DNA of 64,000 nt from Gibbula magus (Eukaryota > Mollusca > Gastropoda > Trochida > Trochidae). A model generated the notes under the pieces. That model was not told the DNA's origin, did no database searches, and saw nothing but the letters and a program-made list of their open reading frames with translations. How positions within the stretch are numbered: the stretch's first letter is position 1; every line of letters starts with the position of its first letter. A program made the translations under genes and the position numbers. The stretch spans positions 31,720,656-31,784,655 of the forward strand of contig OW388291.1 in the NCBI GenBank assembly GCA_936450465.1. The letters run 5' to 3'. This document shows positions 1-11,900 of this stretch, piece by piece.

Positions 1-1439
1 TAATGGACCCCAAAAATGAGTGACCTCTCCCCCCACCCCCTCTCCACCTCTGGTTCGGCCTCTGATGTATAATCAATATCTGAAAAAGTCTGAAAAATAA
101 CTAGCCCAAAAGCATTATTTTGTCATACCAAAGACCTCAAAATTTTCCAGCATGGACCAATAGTAAGCAGATTATGGACTTGACAGTCCTTATTTCGTAC
201 TTTGATATAATACATTGAAATATAACAAATCAAAGAATGTTTATTTGTGGTGACCAAAACATAATGATCAGTGTATGATGAAAACTAGCTGGCTATATTG
301 TGTAATTCTGTCCATTTCAATAGCAAAATTAAATAGAAACCTTGAAACTTGCCCACCCGAAAAGAAAGTTACAACTGTTTAAACACGTTTGGATAGTCCT
401 TATAACACAATGATCATGATAAATACTATTCTGTGTGTGAAGAATGATATTACGAGACCGTTACAACATGATAACAATGAAAAAGGAACAGAGACATTCT
501 ACAACAGGCGTACCAAAGGAAAACTTGAATTGCATCGAAAAAGCACTTCGGTAGGCCTGTGCAGAAGGTTGGTTTGCTCTGTCTGTTGATTAAATATACA
601 GACAACTTGATGATTGTTATTTATCATTTTCATTTTCTAACAACATTTAGAGCCCTGGGTAGACACATGACTCAATGTTGAATACAAATGTACTGATGAG
701 GATTGCTGAAATTAATTTCTTATTTTCATTTTACTTTCATGTAGATCGGACAATGTCCCTGCAACAAAACTTTCTTGCTACAGGATACATTTGAAGTTCT
801 CATTTAGGAATTAAATGGCAGATGAAACATTTATACTCAATACATCTCCTCATAACTTGAAGATGTAACAGATAAATTGATTTTGAGAAAAATTACTTTT
901 GCTGTAACAGATTTATTGATATTTAAGATGGACATTTTTGCGTGAAACCTAAAAAGCTAAAAGTAGCGTAAATATGGGTAATTGAATTGACGTAATTTAA
1001 CATTGTGAAGCGAGGGGAATTTGGAAATCAATAGAGAGAATCAAAAGTGAACAGTTTTGTTATGGGTCCATAGGCCCTACAGGCAATTACAGGGAACACT
1101 TTGAAGCTAATTTGCAGTTGGATATAGAATCAATATTAGCTTATTTGTTCAAATTTTCAAAACAGAATTTGTATTGATATTTTCTAAATGTCAACTTGAC
1201 TTTCTAGTATGAGAGGCATCAGAATTTTCAGCTGATATCAGCTGTTTTTTGTTGGCAATGAGCCGATTTTCATATTCAGAATTTAATTTGAAATTTACTC
1301 TTATCCCAATTGAATAACAGAATGTATGGGGGAAATGTGACATTTGCACATGATCCTTCTCATCTTCCTACAATCACAGAATGTGACTTGTTGCCATTAA
1401 TGTTGATCTGAAGATACTCCCAATTCCAATTAAAACATG
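1..1439. other. Non-coding stretch, no recognised feature
   Basis: AT-rich sequence with only short chance reading frames. I see no splice-flanked conserved exon, no repeat shared with the rest of the window and no EVH1-type coding segment. It may be intergenic or a long upstream intron of the Ena/VASP gene, whose 5' part is missing from the window. Confidence 0.5.
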
Positions 1440-1690
1440 AGGGCAGAGTAGATCAGTGGTAAGTATGCACTTATGATCTGGAGATCTTGGGTTGAAATCC
1501 TGGAACTGCAACTTTTATCTGCTGTGAAGAACTGTTTTAAATGCTGCATTGAAATTCAGTGCAATGTTCGCAGGTTTCACTTTGCTGCAATTACGACTAT
1601 ATCTGCAATGAAGACATGTTTTCACAGTTGATTTGCTACAATGAAATTCAGTTTAGTACCATCTTGCCAATTCTTGTAGGTTTCACCATG
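1440..1690 (+). repeat. Old, diverged tRNA-derived SINE
   Basis: The head (GATCAGTGGTAAGTATGCAC, then GGGTTGAAATCC) resembles a tRNA A-box/B-box region. It is followed by the body shared with the better copies in this window (an ATTGAAATTCAGT block and CAGGTTTCAC). It is strongly diverged, so the ends are approximate. Confidence 0.55.
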
Positions 1691-4326
1691 AAGCAGAACA
1701 AAATGATATTGCAGGATTTCTCCCCGCAAGAATACTATGTTCTTGAAAAGTGCATTAAATCCAAAATCACTTCACAGCACATTGAATACTTACAACATTT
1801 ACTTCTCTATTGTAAACTAGGTAAAGAGTATCTCATCAATCAATCCTTTAGATCATGATTTTTACCCGCCATTGACTTTGAAGTTCAGTGAAACAGAGAA
1901 GCTTATAACAATGAAATAAGGAATGAAAATGGTATAAGAATCTGCATAAAAAAATAATAAAGTTGTCATCCATAAATAATTTTCCTAATTTGACTTTCAA
2001 ATTCTGAAATGCTACTCAAAGAAGTCATTACAATAAGCATGAATGACGATGACATCTTTGTTTATCAAATACTGAAGATACTAATACACAAGGTATTTGA
2101 GTTTTTCATATAAACACATGAAGCACTGTAAATGAATGCTGACACCCTGTTGGATCTGGCCTGCAAGTAGCTGGGAGTCCCCTAGAGACCGGGGCATGTA
2201 GCCAGTGAGTCTATGTTGAACAGGACAAGCAACTACTGATACAGAGCCTGCCTCTCTCCAGTGCAGTCTGACATTTACATAGTGCTCGGCTAATGGAGGG
2301 GACTTGTGCTTCACGCCATACACGTCTCATCAGGGGATCTAAGATATAGGTCCAATAATAAAATCTCATTCCACTTCTGCTGTTAAAAAGATGAGATCAA
2401 ATAAAAAGGAAAAATCAATATTTTTTGGCTACAACTTGACAAATCCTTTTCTTATCTTAGTGTATTAAATGGAGTAATGTATTCGAGACAGGCATTATGC
2501 ATGGTCCACCCATTGCATCAAATAGCATCTCACTGTCTGCATGGGATCAATGCTGAACATTCTGAAAGGAATCATTAACAACAGATGAAGATTCCTTGAC
2601 TTGGAGCATGATGACCAGACTTGTCCTTAAAAAGGCTGCCATGTCAATGAATCATAGAGTGATAGGATGGGGTTTAGAGAGTAGCTGGACTGCTATGCAG
2701 TGATGTAGAGCTTTACCTATTCCATGAATGAACCCACGCGCCGACGTGCTGAGGGAGGGATTTGATTGGTGGATCTGCTGCCTCACTGAGAAGGAATGTC
2801 CCACCAGTGCCAGTGGTAGGTGTGGAGGTTATAAATAAGCTTCTCTCCTACTCCATTCACAACACACAAGGGTATCCCCACTCAGGGAAATTCCCAGTAG
2901 TTGTAGCAGCACTCAGAATAGATGCAACAATCGTGTTTGTGGAACTGAAGAATACTCTGTGTCCAAAACATTGTTGGAGCAAAGACTTTGTTGGAAGAGC
3001 AAGGCTTTCTTGGATGAACTAAACTTTGTTGAACAAGCTGAGACATTCTTGGAGTAGCTAATTGTTGAATGAGAAAAGTGTTGGATAGATAAGCAAAGAG
3101 TTTATTGGAATTTGGATCACCTAAAGTTTTTCTGGAGGAACTGTTGCTCTCTGTATGAGCAGAGTTTTGCAGTAGCTGAGGCATTTTTGGATCAGCTACC
3201 TGTTTTTGCAATAGCTTAGACTTTATTGTAGTAAATACTATTACAGTGAATACTGGCAATATACTCAAGTTCTTATGTGAATCGATTTAAGGTATCAGAC
3301 ATTTGAAAACATTTTCTCAACTGTGAAGTCAAGAGTTTTAAAAACAGAAAATAGTGAACTAAAGAAAAAACATCTTTCTAAGGAATACTGCTGATTATTG
3401 TCAGAACTGGAGAATAAGGATCTTTCTCATCCTCTGAAGTCAAGACTGTTTTCTTGCTGTCGGATAACTAAAACAAGAAAATTGGGAAAATTCTGACAAT
3501 GGTGTATACCTCAACCCAGAGAATAGTGTATGTATATCTTTTTTTGCCCTAACTGATTGCTGTGCTACATGTAGATTTAGACATCTATTTAATATATATT
3601 CATATTAAATAGATGTCTTAAACTAAACTAAACCTTCAAACTGTCACTTCTTGGTTTTATTTGAAAATTATACAATTTTAGTTTGTAATATTGTATTTAC
3701 TTCAGATACATGATTTACATGAAGCATATATAGAAGCGGTCACTTTGAACATGGATTTAGGGATTTTACATATTGATATATATCTAATTTTGAAATATCA
3801 TATAACTTTTCCTGAAAATGCCATTGTGTATGGAAAGGGTGGGATTTTCTCATTAAGGTCGAATTTCAAAGAGTTTATCATTCTGACCTCATAACATTTG
3901 ATCTGTTAACACTTTAATTGATATTTCATCGACTTTAAACTGATTCTTGTCCATGAAACGATTATGATTAATTTATATACTTGCATTGTTTTTGTTTTGT
4001 TTAATGTTCGTATATTGGTTAAAAATTTTTAAATCTTATGTTTTAGCATAGTTTCTCTTTTCATAACATCAAATTCAGAATGAAATTTTCAAAATTTAAA
4101 AAGATCTAATCTTTATGTTTATTGTATCATAATCAATATCAAAGACTTGACAGTTTTTCCTTATGTGTTTTTCTCTGTGATGTATGAATAATTCATAAAC
4201 CTTTGTACTCAGAAATTGATACAAATACTTTTTGAATATTGTACTTCCTCAAGCCAAACAAATCATACCATTGAATATCCGATTTATTACATATATAACT
4301 GTAAACAGAACACTCTTATCTTAAAT
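1691..4326. other. Non-coding stretch with weak local repetition
   Basis: No gene is supported. Around 2940-3200 there is a loose periodicity of about 20-28 nt (variants of TTGGAnnAGC and ACTTTGTTG), probably a decayed minisatellite. A 17-bp inverted repeat is annotated separately at 3579-3618. Confidence 0.4.
3579..3618. repeat. Perfect 17-bp inverted repeat (hairpin)
   Basis: The left arm AGACATCTATTTAATAT (3579-3595) and right arm ATATTAAATAGATGTCT (3602-3618) are exact reverse complements around a 6-nt loop. No terminator context is implied in a eukaryote; it may be the core of a small fold-back element. Confidence 0.8.
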
Positions 4327-5735
4327 ATCTTCCTTTAAAATACAACCATTCAAATGTGAAACTGATATGAATATTACTTTCAACTGATAATTTTCAAAAT
4401 AAAGTCAATAAAACATGGGATTGATACCAATAATATCATCAACTAATATCTTTCGAAATGCAAGCGAGTGAGATAGTGCAGTGGTTAGTGTGTTCAGCTT
4501 TGAATCAAGAGGTCCAAGGTTCGAATCCTGTCATGCTCGGCAACTTTGTTTGCTGCGGAGACTGTTCTACACGCAGTTAGGTTTGGGTGCAATGCTATAC
4601 TGAATTTCAGTGTAGTGCCACCCATGGTTCACTAGTTCCAGCTAATGCTTGCAGGTTTCACCGCAGTTGATAGCCACCATGACGTTACAAGCTTTGTCCC
4701 TGCAATAATACTAGAAGTCATTATATAAGGGAAATATTCTTTAAAGTGGTGTTAAACCACATCTCACCTCATGTCATAATAAAACCAATTAATCTTTAGG
4801 ACTAATACCAATACTACCTTAACTGATGTCAGTCGAAATACAGCTTATAAAGTTGTTACTATCAACTTATATCTTTCAAAATAAAAGCAATAAAATGCTA
4901 GAATATGTATCAATATTACCATTAACTGAAATCATCAAGAAATACCACCATTAAAACATGCAACTGATGAACTACCATAAACTGATATCTTTCAAAATAC
5001 CACCAATAAAACATGCAACTGATGAACTACCATAAACTGATATCTTTCAAAATACCACCAATAAAACATGCAACTGATGAACTACCATAAACTGATATCT
5101 ATCAAAATACAACCATTAAAACATGCAACTGATGAACTACCATAAACTGATATCTTTCAAAATACAACCATTAAAACATGCAACTGATGAACTACCATAA
5201 ACTGATATCTTTCAAAATACCACCAATAAAACATGCAACTGATGAACTACCATAAACTGATATCTTTCAAAATACAACCATTAAAACATGCAACTGATGA
5301 ACTACCATAAACTGATATCTTTCAAAATACCACCAATAAAACATGCAACTGATGAACTACCATAAACTGATATCTTTCAAAATACCACCAATAAAACATG
5401 CAACTGATGAACTACCATAAACTGATATCTTTCAAAATACAACCATTAAAACATGCAACTGATGAACTACCATAAACTGTTATCTTTCAAAATACCACCA
5501 ATAAAACATGCAACTGATGAACTACCAAAAACTGATATCTTTCAAAATACCACCAATAAAACATGCAACTGATGAACTACCATAAACTGATATCTTTCAA
5601 AATACCACCAATAAAACATGCAACTGATGAACTACCATAAGCTGATATCTTTCAAAATACCACCAATAAAACATGCAACTGATATGAATATTACACATAC
5701 CATCAATATACTTTCAATATACAAACAATAAATTC
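4327..5735 (+). repeat. 55-bp minisatellite with diverged flanks
   Basis: Between about 4940 and 5690 a unit of about 55 bp containing AAAACATGCAACTGATGAAC is repeated about 13 times with near identity. Two variants alternate irregularly, ACCACCAATAAAA and ACAACCATTAAAA. From 4327 to 4940 the same unit is visible in a much older, diverged form, and a SINE splits this older part. It is an array with a homogenised core and decayed edges. Confidence 0.9.
4463..4775 (+). repeat. tRNA-derived SINE inserted in minisatellite flank
   Basis: The tRNA-like head (GTGCAGTGGTTAGTGTGTTC and GGTTCGAATCC, matching A and B boxes of the internal RNA polymerase III promoter) is followed by the common body (GTTCTACACGCAGTTAGG, ACCCATGGTTCACTAGTTCC, GCAGGTTTCACCGCAG) and a tail ending GGTGTTAAACCACATCTCACC. 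It interrupts the diverged left part of the 55-bp array. Ends are approximate. Confidence 0.8.
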
Positions 5736-6613
5736 TGTTGTGTATATAAACTTTACAATTATACAAATATGTATCTAACTCTTAACCTCAAAGAAACATC
5801 AATATTACGAAACTAATGAGAGCTGACGTAACAGGGAAAGAAATTAGTTAAAGTGCTGGTAGATCATGTTATCGGTGTCAATAGCAATCAATCACTCGTA
5901 CATTTCACCTCTGGCATCGTGCAACAGGAACATATATCTGCATGGGACTGGAGTTAGTGACCCGAGCACTATCCCACGTCGTCAGTATCGCTTCCCTGTA
6001 GATACGTCTCTACCTAGTGTGATCAGGTGAAACCCTCAGATGCGGATACTCATATACCTTCTTACATCTATTGAAATCTACGTGATCTTTCTGCATCAGA
6101 GTTGACATTTTGAAATTTTCTCAGACTGGATGTTGTTGAATTGTTTGCTTAACTGGACATCACCTTTTTCGTTCATCTGCAAACCTTGCTTTATGTTGCG
6201 AAATTGACATCAACGTACTCAATATCGAAATCGACAAGATTGTCTGTATCCAAGTGTGGAAATTGCCGAAGTTGATTTGTTGGGGTGTTTGTTTTCTGTG
6301 TGCTCGGATTTCATGGATCATATGTAGGACATAGTACTTTGTTGATGAGCAAACATTTCTAAATTATCATTTACCAATATAATCATTAACAGGATTTCCT
6401 CATTGTCTTTGTGTGGATATTTTTAAGCGTTTCAATCGGATGTGATTCATCGTTTTGTGTGCCTCGATTCTTTGGGAAAATTTGGACTTGAAAGAGATAT
6501 CCATATGACTTAATAGTTTTTCCACTCAAGTGCCAAGTCTTTTGGATTTGGTGTTGGATTTACATTATTTTGTTAGGAGGTTGGATTTCAAAGAATTTTA
6601 GGTGTGATTAGTA
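5736..6613 (+). promoter_or_regulatory. Possible alternative promoter / 5' UTR of the Ena/VASP gene
   Basis: A repeat-free stretch of mixed composition precedes an ATG-containing exon that ends at a consensus splice donor. Upstream ATGs are present and no clear TATA box is seen, so the start site cannot be placed. This is inference from position and composition only. Confidence 0.3.
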
Positions 6614-6682
6614 TGGTAAACGAAATGGCCAACAAGAAACCTCATCGCTCGCAAAACTCCTTCAAAAATCGATTCATGAACA
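6614..6682 (+). CDS. Candidate alternative first coding exon of Ena/VASP gene
   Basis: The ATG at 6614 opens about 23 codons (starting MVNEMANKKPHRSQ) that run into a strong donor (AT|GTAAGTG). The exon ends in phase 2, exactly the phase required by the shared exon that begins at 8939, so the joined reading frame is continuous. The encoded residues are basic and match no EVH1 sequence I know. It could be an alternative start giving an EVH1-less isoform, or a cassette exon (a weak acceptor TTTTAG lies just upstream). Phase agreement is seen; use of the exon is inferred. Confidence 0.4.
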
Positions 6683-6827
6683 TGTAAGTGATATTTTCTC
6701 GCATTCATATATATATTTACAGTGTGTGGAATAAAATCAAAATGTAGCCATGCATATGTGTTATTTTGTCAGTTTAAATGGACCTGATCCAAGAAACAGC
6801 ATAAATTGTTTAAACGCAATTTATATA

Positions 6828-7004
6828 CAGTCAAGCCCCGATAATCCGGCCACCGATAATCCGAATCTCGCAGTTTCTGAACGGTTGGAAGATGTAACCA
6901 AACTAATCTCTTTAGTAGTCCTCAGTACTCAGTAGTCCGAACATTTCACTGTCCGAACGTTTTTGATGAAAAACGGAATCGTTCAGATTATCAAGGCCTG
7001 ACTG
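6828..7004. mobile_element. pogo/Tigger-like MITE, 177 bp
   Basis: The inverted ends CAGTCAAGCCCCGATAATCC and (reverse complement of the right end) CAGTCAGGCCTTGATAATC are flanked by TA on both sides (6826-6827 and 7005-7006). A TA target duplication and CAGTCAAG-type ends are typical of the pogo branch of Tc1/mariner. The element is non-coding. Confidence 0.8.
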
Positions 7005-7378
7005 TACATGTAAAATGAGTCCAGCTTTGATGTGTAAGTGACAGAAAAAGATAATCGATTGTTGACAAATGTTATTTTAATCGTGTACAAAGATCTTAGT
7101 GATTTGTTATAAGTTCTTTTAAAACATTTATTTTGATGATGTAGAGTTAACTTGGAGTGGTAACATTTTAAAAAGATACACTAGATTCAATCATGATGCT
7201 TTGGTGATAAAACAAACATGATATTTCCTGATTTGTTTGAATGAAATTATTTTTCAGATACAAATTAAGATATTCAATGAAGATCATTTTTAGCAGATCA
7301 TCTTATATGTCGTTGTTCAGTGTTTCTAACATATATTTCCACTCCAAAACTCCTAACTATTGCTTTTGTTAAAAATGA

Positions 7379-7463
7379 TTCTTTTACTTTGAAAGTTTAT
7401 TCCCACAGATATTCACAGATACTTTTACTTTGAAAGTTTATTCCCACAGATATTGACAGATAT
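7379..7463 (+). repeat. Tandem duplication of about 42 bp
   Basis: The segment containing CTTTTACTTTGAAAGTTTAT and CCCACAGATATT occurs twice head to tail with almost no divergence, which implies a recent local duplication in non-coding DNA. Confidence 0.85.
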
Positions 7464-7848
7464 GATCAAAGTTCTTTATAACTTGTGAAAAAAAACAGTA
7501 TTCACTGATAACGAACAAACTATTGATTATGTAAATAATTCGTCTGCTTTTCACCACTGAAGTCATTATAAGCGGATATGTTATCAGTAACTTGTTGCTA
7601 AGATGAACATGATTTTCCTCTTGTGTTGAGCATGTTGATTGGTTGTATTTTCCTAAGGGTATTCTTTCTGGTTTACAGATATCTTCTATCCTTATTCACA
7701 CTTCCTATCTTCTGCTGCTTAGCCGATTTAACTTACTCTGTATAAAGAAGTAGTCCAGATAGCTTTGTTAAACCCAAAATCACCTCAACTTAAATGAAAA
7801 TGTTGCTGTCTGCTGCCGTTCCCTCGTGCCTATTTTGTGGTCGTCGTA

Positions 7849-7933
7849 CAGTCAAACTCACATAAAATAATCATTATTCAGAAATCGAATTACTCAGAAA
7901 TTCACTTCTGAAAACACATTCTCTATTTGTGTG

Positions 7934-7988
<55 letters not shown>

Positions 7989-8311
7989 CAAATATATATA
8001 TGTTTCTAATATGTAGTCCTTTGATTTATGTAACCATTGTTCATATAACCGTAATTACGTCATAATTCATTTTCTTAAAAAACTCCCTGTTCTATTTTTA
8101 AAAGCATTTATAAAATGTGATCCTTTGATTTATGACATAATTATTAATATTAATTACTCAGAAATTCATATTACGAACACATATCATCCTTTCTATTTTT
8201 GAAAATTTTTCTAAAATGTGATAATTTGATTTATAACATGATTATTTATTTTTAAAAATGATTATTCATAAATCTGCTTATTCAAAATTTCCCTTGATGA
8301 CTGTGCACAGT
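7849..8311. repeat. AT-rich repeat block with (TA)n and about 115-bp units
   Basis: The block holds a pure TA run of about 50 nt at 7935-7984, then about three diverged copies of a unit containing AAAATGTGATCCTTTGATTTA. It opens with ACAGTCAAACTC and closes near TTGATGACTGT, so it may be a decayed pogo-like element; that part is tentative. Confidence 0.55.
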
Positions 8312-8529
8312 GTATGACAGTGGTGATCCTGTCCCACATAGTGAGAACAAGGAAGTGGCTGTGCAACATACTGTTTAATATCGTCCCACACGTTCCTCGT
8401 TGTCATTACTTGTAAACAATACCTTCATTGTTTTCTTTTACCTGATTTTAATTACTATCACTGTTGGCTAACGAGGAAAGAGCCTTTCATTGATACCTGT
8501 GAATTATTGTTTGAATAGACGGAGTTGTT

Positions 8530-8546
8530 ATGTATCCCTACTACAA
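8530..8546 (+). CDS. Candidate mini first exon (MYPYY) of Ena/VASP gene
   Basis: The ATG at 8530 opens MYPYY plus two bases, followed at once by the donor GTGAGT at 8547. The exon leaves in phase 2, as the exon at 8939 requires, which would give MYPYYK then LHRDEFQTHKRQMS. An upstream AG at 8517-8518 would make it enter in phase 1, which does not fit the 6614 exon, so an alternative first exon is the simpler reading. It is very short and could be coincidence. Confidence 0.3.
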
Positions 8547-8938
8547 GTGAGTTTTAAAAACATTTATCCTTATTTGCTGATCAAATGGTTTTAGAGGAAG
8601 GAATATTTTTATTTTTTATATGTTCCTTGTTTTCATTGAGCAGATCAATTGAAAGGATTTGGGAGAATTTGACTATATATGACATGGATTTCAAATTTCG
8701 TATGAATTTAGTGTTTTTACATTTAGGGGTTACTACTCCAACCTGCAAATAATATTTGTAAATTTTAACAAAAACTACAAAATTCTCGAACTGTTTCATT
8801 TTCGTTAAGTAACATAAATATCTTCCACTCAAGTATTTTGTGATAATCAGTCTATATAAATGATCTCCCATAATCACATCTCATTGTCTTATTGTATCAA
8901 TTGATATCTGTTTTAAATTTATGATTTTTTTGTTGCAG

Positions 8939-8991
8939 ACTTCACCGAGATGAGTTCCAAACTCACAAAAGACAGATGTCCGGCGGAGGAG
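8939..8991 (+). CDS. Ena/VASP exon: basic linker with KRQMS
   Basis: A strong polypyrimidine tract and GTTGCAG precede the exon, and GTGAGT follows. It encodes LHRDEFQTHKRQMSGGGG after one base is borrowed from the upstream exon, and ends in phase 1. RQMS places an arginine at -3 to serine, so it may correspond to the PKA site near VASP Ser157; this is by position only. Confidence 0.85.
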
Positions 8992-11900
8992 GTGAGTGTC
9001 AGGGGAGATAACTCTCATTTCCTTACTTTCAGGGAGATAACTCTCATTGTCTTGGTGCAAGGGAGATAATTCTTCTTGACTATCTTTTTAGCAGGTTGTT
9101 TGTATTTGATATTGGTTGATAAATCTAACTTATGATAGAAGAATTGTTGATTATAGACTCAGATACTTAATACTGTGGTCCAAATCTGGTAAACTCGAAT
9201 ACTCTGACTTTAGAGGAGTACAACTATTGTTTCCTAATGCAATTTCTGTCATGAGAAACAAAAGCAAATCAATCAACAATACTATGTTCCCATGGGAAGT
9301 GTGAGGATACACTCCAGACTCAGCTTTGACAGTCTGTTATTCTTTGACTTCTCAGAGGCACGTCAATTCTCCTTTATTAATATTATTACCTTGTCTGGTA
9401 AATCCTGGTTATAATCAAGTTAATTGACAATTGATGAAGTTCAGGCCATGCTAGCTGTATTTCAATTTAGTACAAAAATTCAGATAAAACTCGCCAGTTT
9501 CATAGAAATTCAGGAACTGGCATATATCAGGCTTTGAAGTGGAGTAAATATTATTTCAAAAATTCTTGAAAACAACTTTTTTGTTATGAAGGACATAACA
9601 TTTAAAGTGGTTGTAGGGTATATCAGGGGGAACACATATAACATATACAGTGGTTTTTCCTAGGCGAGTGGTTAAGGGGTCATTTTGACCAAATATGAAC
9701 ATATGTGACCCCTTGCAATGTTGAAAGTATCTTACTTCTCAAAATTTTAAGGGACCCCAAGCAAAAAGGGTGTTCAAGTTTCCCAAGGACTTGTTCTTTA
9801 TCAGACTATGTTCCTAAATTAATACGGTATTTGTTAACATGAAATTAAAATTTGCTCTTGAAACCAGCATTCCATTACCCAAATATTGTAACCTTATTTA
9901 AAATAACTTCATGTTTATTAAATATAGATAGGACTGGTTTTCTTTTGATGTCCAACAAATATATTTAACATGAAATTATTATAGGAAATGACTAAGTTAG
10001 CTTTCACTTGTATATAAATTTGGACTTGTCTGTTATATTAATAAGTATTTCAAGTTTAGCTAGGAGCAATACAAATGAGCAATACACTATATATACTCTC
10101 TACTTTGGTAAGTAAAAGGCTGATCCAGACAGTTATATTGATTTTTATCGTTGACTAAATGATCCATTGTTCGTAGGTTCATTGTATTGTACAGTTCTTT
10201 ATCTGATCTGGAAGGGGAAGTCCAAGCTAAATGTTTGTAACTGACTTGAAACAGAATCGAGTCAAAGTTTTACAAAGAAAAAACTTTATATTTTACTTAA
10301 ATACTTTTATAGTTTATGAAATGTAATCTTCAATTGCTTAAAGGCGCTGTAGCACGTTTTTTTGCTCAAATAAGTCGATGAAATGTATTTGAAAAATAAT
10401 GTCAACAATAGTAAAACACCCTTCTCTCTTCGGAAAATCAAGTTACAAATGAGTGTATATGGTTCCGTAAAGCCATGGGAATTTTTTTTTGTCATTCGAA
10501 ATAATAAAATGTGTTCACAATAAAATGGCCGCCATGCAATTTTGGCTTTATACGCAACACCATTATTACCACTACGGATAATTGGTTTGTGTAATAAGAT
10601 GTTTTACCCTTTGAAGTAAATATAAATGACATAAACTATCATTATAAATGAGAAATTTGAAAAAATAAAATTTGCAAAAAACGTGCTACAGCACCTTTAA
10701 GGATTTGTCTCGAATCTGAAGATGACTATTATCTTAGTGTCTATTTTGAAAAAAAATATTTTCTTGAATAAATATTTAGAAAGTCTCTATTAATTATTAG
10801 TTAATTTTATTAATTTGTCGATTGTAGTTTTAAATTGTCATTCTTTTTGTAAACATGGTCAGATAAAAACATTTTGAAACATATATCTTTGTGAAGAATA
10901 TGCTCAGTAAGCTGTTTTGCTTAGCTGTGTGTCCCTCTAACAAGATCTATAGAGACGTTTCTATTACACTGTCAGATTCAACTCTTAATCCCAGATGATA
11001 TCTGTCGATAAAATTTACGATTACATTTTCTTTTGGATAGTTGTAATTATGTTATCAGTTTTAGTTTAAGCAAGATATAACAGCTGCTAAGTGGCAAGTC
11101 TGTAAGAAACTGATATTGTTTTAGTTTCAGTGAGACTGGTAACAAAATAAGATTCATATTTTAAATAAAAAGTACTCTTGATACTGTTTTATGAGGAACA
11201 ACTAAGAATAGGATATAGTATTTGGCAGTATGTCCACATGTCTGTACGTCCAATAAACAAGCTCAATATCATAACATTCTTGAGGCTGTAGAATAGTGCA
11301 GGGATTCGCACGGTTGACTTGCATTCAAGAGGTGAAGCCTTTGAATCTTGCTGTAGTTTGGCAAATTTATCCCCACAATTATACAGGGAGTTGTGTTTGA
11401 ATGCTAGACTACACTGTAACTCATAGCCACAGTGACATTTCAGACTCTCCCATGGCAATGATTCTGGACACTTGAATTTACCCACAATCAATTTTGAACC
11501 CAACATAACGTCATTCAAATTCCTGAATGTTTTATCACTCTGAAGTTCTTAACCCTTCAACTGTGGGTTCTGGAATGGTCTAGGATATCTTATATTTTGC
11601 CAACTTGTCTCTCCAATGCATAACTCACGCCAGACTCCATCAATGGCTAAATTAAGCCTCACAGCATAAAGGAATGCTGCACTTGGAATACATAGTGGGC
11701 TCTGATATGCTAGCACAGAAACATTAAAGAAATGCATTAAGGCTTAAATTAGCCAGTGATGGAGACTGGCGTGACTTATCCCTTGCAGAGGGAAGAGGAT
11801 CCTTTGCCAGTGATCCTCCTTGAATTATTCCCTTTAACAAGTTATGCTCCTGTATAATTTTGCAACTCAGAAATTGACACTAATAAACTCAACAGGCTGA

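Noticed and set aside
2882..3268. 128-codon minus-strand frame
   Set aside because: It follows a degenerate short-period repeat; the amino-acid pattern mirrors that repetition and no family is recognised.
4463..4560. tRNA gene
   Set aside because: The tRNA-like head is the SINE promoter region; it runs into the SINE body instead of forming a 3' acceptor stem.
8581..8877. 98-codon minus-strand frame upstream of the Ena exon
   Set aside because: AT-rich composition, no recognisable domain, no splice logic; it lies inside an intron or promoter stretch.
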